Positions 60,835-64,000 of a DNA stretch of 64,000 nucleotides are shown piece after piece; the stretch's first letter is position 1; every line of letters starts with the position of its first letter. The notes below the pieces were generated by a model. The model had not been told where the DNA came from, did not search any database, and worked only from the letters and a program-made list of their open reading frames with translations. Both the position numbers and the translations under genes were made by a program. The DNA is from CAYNHQ01 sp964397255 (GTDB lineage: Bacteria; Bdellovibrionota_G; JALEGL01; DATDPG01). The stretch is taken from positions 1-64,000 of the forward strand of contig CAYNHQ010000006.1 in the NCBI GenBank assembly GCA_964397255.1, read 5' to 3'.

Positions 60835-61611
60835 ATGCACCCGATTCTTTTTCACCTGGGACCGATCACCCTTAAGTCCTTTGGACTTCTGGTTGCGATC
60901 GCCATGCTTGTGGGGATTGCGATTGCGAAAAAGCGAGCCATGCGGGAAGGAATTCCGCCCGAAAAAATTGAATCACTTTCGTTCTGGCTGATCGTGGCGA
61001 GCCTGCTGGGCTCCCGTTTCCTATATACGTTTGTGGAGCATGCCGATCATTTTTGGCGACACCCCGTGGAATTTCTTTATTTTCATACGGGAGGACTCTC
61101 GTTCTTGGGAGGCCTTTTTTTTGCCGTAGCCACAGCCATCGTCTTTTGCCGCAAAAATTCTCTCCGGTTTTGGCAAGTGGCCGATCTAATGGCCCCTTCT
61201 ATCGCGATTGGTCTTGCCATTGGTAAAGTGGGTTGTTTTCTGGCCGGCTGTTGCCATGGTAAGGTTTGTGACCTTCCCTGGGGGGTAACTTTTCATGATC
61301 CCGAAGGACTCGCGCGACCCCTCAACGTTCCCCTTCATCCTACGCAATTATATGAGGCGCTCTCATGGACATTTCTTTTTGTTCTTCTACTTGCGTTCCA
61401 GCGAATTCGAAAATTTTATGGCGAGCAATTTCTCCTTTTCGTCATCGTCTTTTCCATTGTGCGTTCTTACTTGGAGACATTTCGGGGCGATCCCGGACAC
61501 CTTGGAACGCTGACGACGGCACAATTTCTAAGTATTCCGATGGCGCTCGCCGCCATCGGAATCTGGATTATGATCCGGCGTGGGCGTCTGTCATCGCTTG
61601 CGTCTGCTTAG
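60835..61611 (+). CDS. lgt: Prolipoprotein diacylglyceryl transferase
   Basis: Lgt moves diacylglycerol onto the lipobox cysteine of prelipoproteins. The 258-residue protein has about seven TMs and the conserved FHTGGLSFLGG, GKVGCFLAGCCHGK and HPTQLYEAL. It lies next to ugd, divergent, and overlaps the convergent PilZ gene by 44 bases. Confidence 0.95.
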   Translation: MHPILFHLGPITLKSFGLLVAIAMLVGIAIAKKRAMREGIPPEKIESLSFWLIVASLLGSRFLYTFVEHADHFWRHPVEFLYFHTGGLSFLGGLFFAVATAIVFCRKNSLRFWQVADLMAPSIAIGLAIGKVGCFLAGCCHGKVCDLPWGVTFHDPEGLARPLNVPLHPTQLYEALSWTFLFVLLLAFQRIRKFYGEQFLLFVIVFSIVRSYLETFRGDPGHLGTLTTAQFLSIPMALAAIGIWIMIRRGRLSSLASA

Positions 61612-61966
61612 GGAGCTCTCGCTCGACATAGCTTCGAATTTTCCGCACCAGATCCGGCTGTATGATTTCAAATTGGAGGCCCATTCCAGGGAACTGGACT
61701 CCGGCGATCTGAGAATTGTACGGCACGGCATATCGTACGACTGCGACGCATTTGATCTCAGACTCTTCCAAATGGAAGGAAAGAACGAGCTTTGTATCTT
61801 TAGGATAGGTCAATTTGGTCTGAATAAAACACCCTCCCTCGCCAATCGTAACCATCGGATCCTTCCGAATCTTGGCCCCTCTAGCCGCTCCCTGAGGAGT
61901 ATATTGGACCGGAATTTCAGTGGATACACGCAGGAATCTTCTTCGTTCGGCGGCGGGTTTTGTCAT
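61568..61966 (-). CDS. PilZ domain protein
   Basis: The 132-residue single-domain protein has the cyclic di-GMP binding features of PilZ: basic RRRFLRV (Arg-rich start), IGEGGCFIQTK in place of the usual DxSxxG, and GMGLQFEII. The second motif is weakened, so binding is likely but not certain. It probably modulates a surface function. Confidence 0.8.
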   Translation of the reverse strand: MTKPAAERRRFLRVSTEIPVQYTPQGAARGAKIRKDPMVTIGEGGCFIQTKLTYPKDTKLVLSFHLEESEIKCVAVVRYAVPYNSQIAGVQFPGMGLQFEIIQPDLVRKIRSYVERELPKQTQAMTDAHAGS

Positions 61967-62152
61967 GGGGCTTTAAATCAATTCAAACTATAATAAGCCC
62001 CTCTGCGCAAAGCAACGAACAAACCATTTACGTCCCCCCTTGATCTGGTTCGAGAGCGAGGAATTCGATTTGTACTGGGCTTTGTTCGTGAAGATCGCCG
62101 GCGGCGACCCTACCTTCATCCTCTAGGTCGCCAAATTCCCTTTGGAATTGAG

Positions 62153-63784
62153 TTGATTCCGCCCTTGCCCAAAAGTTGGAGCCGGCGGGAGAACCCGGTG
62201 GTAGCCGTTGAAATTGATTCGAAACGGTCGACAGCGGATCTTCTTCGTGGAAGGGTGGTGGAAATCCTTGGGAATATTGACGCTCCCACCACGGATTCAA
62301 AGCGCGTCATTCTCCGACACGATTTGCCTCGGGAGTTTCCCCCAAGTGTCCTCCTCCATTCGAACGAAGTTTCTACGAAACTGACAGAGAAGGAAATTTC
62401 CGGACGAAGAGATTTAAGAAGCCTCCCCTTTGTTACCATCGATGGCGCCGATGCCCGCGATCATGACGATGCCATTGTCATGGAGGATTCCACTACATGT
62501 TGGGTGGCCATTGCCGACGTGGGTCACTATATCGCGCCCGACAGCCCTCTGGACCATGAGGCGGCCTCCCGAGCAAACAGCTACTACTTCCCTGATCTCG
62601 TTCTTCCCATGCTTCCCGAGAGACTCTCAAATAACATATGCAGCCTTCGCCCAAAAGAAGATCGGTTAGTGCTTGCGGCAAAACTTCAATTTACTCTCGA
62701 TGGCACACTCGAAAGAACCACGCTGGTCGGAGGTATTATTTGTTCTCAGGCGCGACTCACCTACGAAGGCGTCGACGAGGCTTTTGCCCGAGGCCGCGCC
62801 TCAAATGTTCCACCTGAAATTCTTCCCATGCTTCGGAATCTAAAGACTCTCGCGGAAAAAATATTTGATTCGCGAATGAAGGAAGGAGGAATTGATTTCG
62901 ATTTTTCCGAAACCAAAGTCATATTAAACGAGCATGGCGATGTGGAAGCCATGGCGCGTCGAGTACGGACGCCTTCGCAACGAATTGTGGAAGAGCTTAT
63001 GTTGGCCGCCAATCGCGGCGTAGCGGAGGTACTTGGAAAAGCGGGTTACCCGCTGGTTTATCGAATCCACTATTTACCCCAACCCAAAAAACTGAAGGAA
63101 TATCTGAATGTCCTTCGGGCGTATGGGTTCAAAGTTCGCATGGAGCCCGAGCAGGCGGATCCCAAAGAATTGGGAAAAGTTCTGCTTCAAATCGGCAGTA
63201 CACCCCGTGGCAAAGTATTGACGGCACTTGCTTTGCGTGCGATGGCTCAGGCCGCTTACTCGCCCCAAAATGTTGGCCATTATGGACTTGGTTTTCAAGA
63301 ATACGTTCATTTTACATCTCCGATTCGTCGATATGCCGATCTCGTGGTGCATCGCCAAGTTCGCCGCTATCTTCGAAAAGAAAATCCGAAATCGGGAATA
63401 CTGTTCCCTCCCCGTTTTGGGTCAATGGAAAATCTATCGCTCCACATTTCGGCGCTGGAGCGAACCGCGCAATTGGCGGAACGGGAAATTCAGCAACTTA
63501 AAGGAATTCGATTCTTAATGAAGAAGAGGGGCCGGCTCTTTTGGGGAATCGTAGTGGGAATGATTGAGCATGGCTTTTTCGTGGAGCTTGAAGATCATTC
63601 CGTCGAAGGAATGGTCCACGTTCGTCGCCTCCCCCAAGATCGGTATGAATTCGATCCGGCGACAATGACCTTTAACGGGAGAAAGCGAGGACGAGTGTTT
63701 CGATTGGGAGATCGACTTCGGCTTCGCCTAGAAGAAGCCTCTTTGGAAGAAGCTCGGATCGATTTTTCGCTGGCTGGAAGCTAG
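62153..63784 (+). CDS. rnr: RNase R/II-type exoribonuclease
   Basis: The 543-residue 3'-5' exoribonuclease has VDGADARDHDDAIV-type residues (IDGADARDHDDAIV; the four Asp of the catalytic site), HEAASRANSYYFPD, RLSNNICSLRP, IVEELMLAANRGVAEVLG and a C-terminal S1 domain (IVVGMIEHGFFVELEDHS). The residues before the listed TTG, in the same frame from 61997, read as the missing cold-shock domain (LGFVREDRRRRPYLHPLGRQIP) without any ATG, GTG or TTG. The true start is thus upstream and unusual, or the N-terminus is mis-assembled. Confidence 0.88.
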   Translation: MIPPLPKSWSRRENPVVAVEIDSKRSTADLLRGRVVEILGNIDAPTTDSKRVILRHDLPREFPPSVLLHSNEVSTKLTEKEISGRRDLRSLPFVTIDGADARDHDDAIVMEDSTTCWVAIADVGHYIAPDSPLDHEAASRANSYYFPDLVLPMLPERLSNNICSLRPKEDRLVLAAKLQFTLDGTLERTTLVGGIICSQARLTYEGVDEAFARGRASNVPPEILPMLRNLKTLAEKIFDSRMKEGGIDFDFSETKVILNEHGDVEAMARRVRTPSQRIVEELMLAANRGVAEVLGKAGYPLVYRIHYLPQPKKLKEYLNVLRAYGFKVRMEPEQADPKELGKVLLQIGSTPRGKVLTALALRAMAQAAYSPQNVGHYGLGFQEYVHFTSPIRRYADLVVHRQVRRYLRKENPKSGILFPPRFGSMENLSLHISALERTAQLAEREIQQLKGIRFLMKKRGRLFWGIVVGMIEHGFFVELEDHSVEGMVHVRRLPQDRYEFDPATMTFNGRKRGRVFRLGDRLRLRLEEASLEEARIDFSLAGS

Positions 63785-63829
63785 GGGTCGCGGCTTGCAT
63801 TTGGCCTAGGCCTCAGCGAGGATGCCCCC

Positions 63830-64000
63830 ATGGAGCGAGCACGCAAACGGTCGATTTTGGGGCCCATCCCAAAAATCAACCAAACCTACAAGAATATCCG
63901 CCGGATGCGTACGATTGTGGCGGTTCTCGCCCGCCATGGATTCTCGCAGCTGATTGAACTTGTGGGTTTGGCAAAGCTTCTCCCCTCCCACCGGGCTGAC
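63830..64000 (+). CDS. UbiB/AarF family kinase, N-terminal fragment (cut by window edge)
   Basis: From the ATG at 63830 (GAGG 8 bases upstream) 57 codons run to the window end without a stop. The peptide has NIRRMRTIVAVLARHGFSQLIE, of which the RMRTIVAVLARHGF part is the typical N-terminal helix of AarF/ABC1/UbiB kinases. The kinase core lies beyond the edge, so the call is by the N-terminus only. Confidence 0.7.
   Translation, partial: MERARKRSILGPIPKINQTYKNIRRMRTIVAVLARHGFSQLIELVGLAKLLPSHRAD

Overview
The window reads as chromosome of a Gram-negative bacterium. It has Lgt-processed lipoproteins, outer-membrane barrels, a TolC/MacA/MacB exporter and an O-antigen or capsule type polysaccharide locus. 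Coding density is high, overlapping starts and stops are common, and GC is moderate. Large multihaem cytochromes, many response regulators, a TIGR02147-type regulator, a PilZ protein and a hybrid CNMP/PilZ protein point to a deltaproteobacteria-like lineage (Bdellovibrionota, Myxococcota or one of the uncultured relatives). That placement is inference; no intact rRNA gene is present to test it.

Region 1 (1-4740) is a decayed rRNA operon end with small cassettes lodged in it. Pieces of 23S rRNA domain V, the 23S 3' end and the 5S 3' part lie on the plus strand at about 1262-1515, 1597-1680, 3390-3690 and 4643-4697, out of order and with deletions and insertions. Two of them end in rrn-like terminators. 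Between them, on the minus strand, are a hicA-hicB-third gene operon and a higB-higA-third gene operon. The third genes share the same N-terminal module. A lipoprotein gene and a deacetylase-like lipoprotein gene are also there.

Region 2 (4739-13610) is a signalling block. A six-gene minus-strand operon encodes two histidine kinases, two CheY-like receivers, a PstS-like periplasmic protein and an outer-membrane barrel. After it come a receiver gene, an MltB-type lytic transglycosylase and an XRE-receiver fusion.

Region 3 (13780-21950) looks like an electron-transfer conduit. It has a roughly 10-haem lipoprotein cytochrome, a small CX4CH lipoprotein, an SH3b/outer-membrane barrel, a 30-haem cytochrome, and a membrane protein joining a ferredoxin domain, an FAD/NAD(P) oxidoreductase and a cytochrome b-like tail.

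Region 4 (21951-25387) holds two lipoproteins around a TIGR02147 regulator. They are bounded by degenerate copies of the end of the previous gene and by two remnants of an NAD kinase gene. Region 5 (25434-30316) is a small pseudopilin cluster with a CNMP-CNMP-PilZ membrane protein and a TPR protein.

Region 6 (30305-60794) is the polysaccharide locus. It encodes dTDP-rhamnose synthesis (rmlA, C, B, D), a WecA-type initiating transferase and a TagA-type transferase. A MacAB-TolC exporter, a Wzm/Wzt ABC exporter, two GT4 glycosyltransferases and a TPR-GT-D-propeller gene broken by an in-frame amber codon follow. A Wbp-type diacetamido-uronate set (oxidoreductase, acetyltransferase, aminotransferase, 2-epimerase), GDP-fucose genes (gmd, fcl, and a second Gmd-like enzyme) and ugd complete the nucleotide-sugar supply. 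Two more deacetylase-like lipoproteins, related to the one in the rRNA graveyard, sit here. Region 7 (60835-64000) has housekeeping genes: lgt, a PilZ protein, an RNase R-type exonuclease and the start of a UbiB/AarF-type kinase cut by the window edge.
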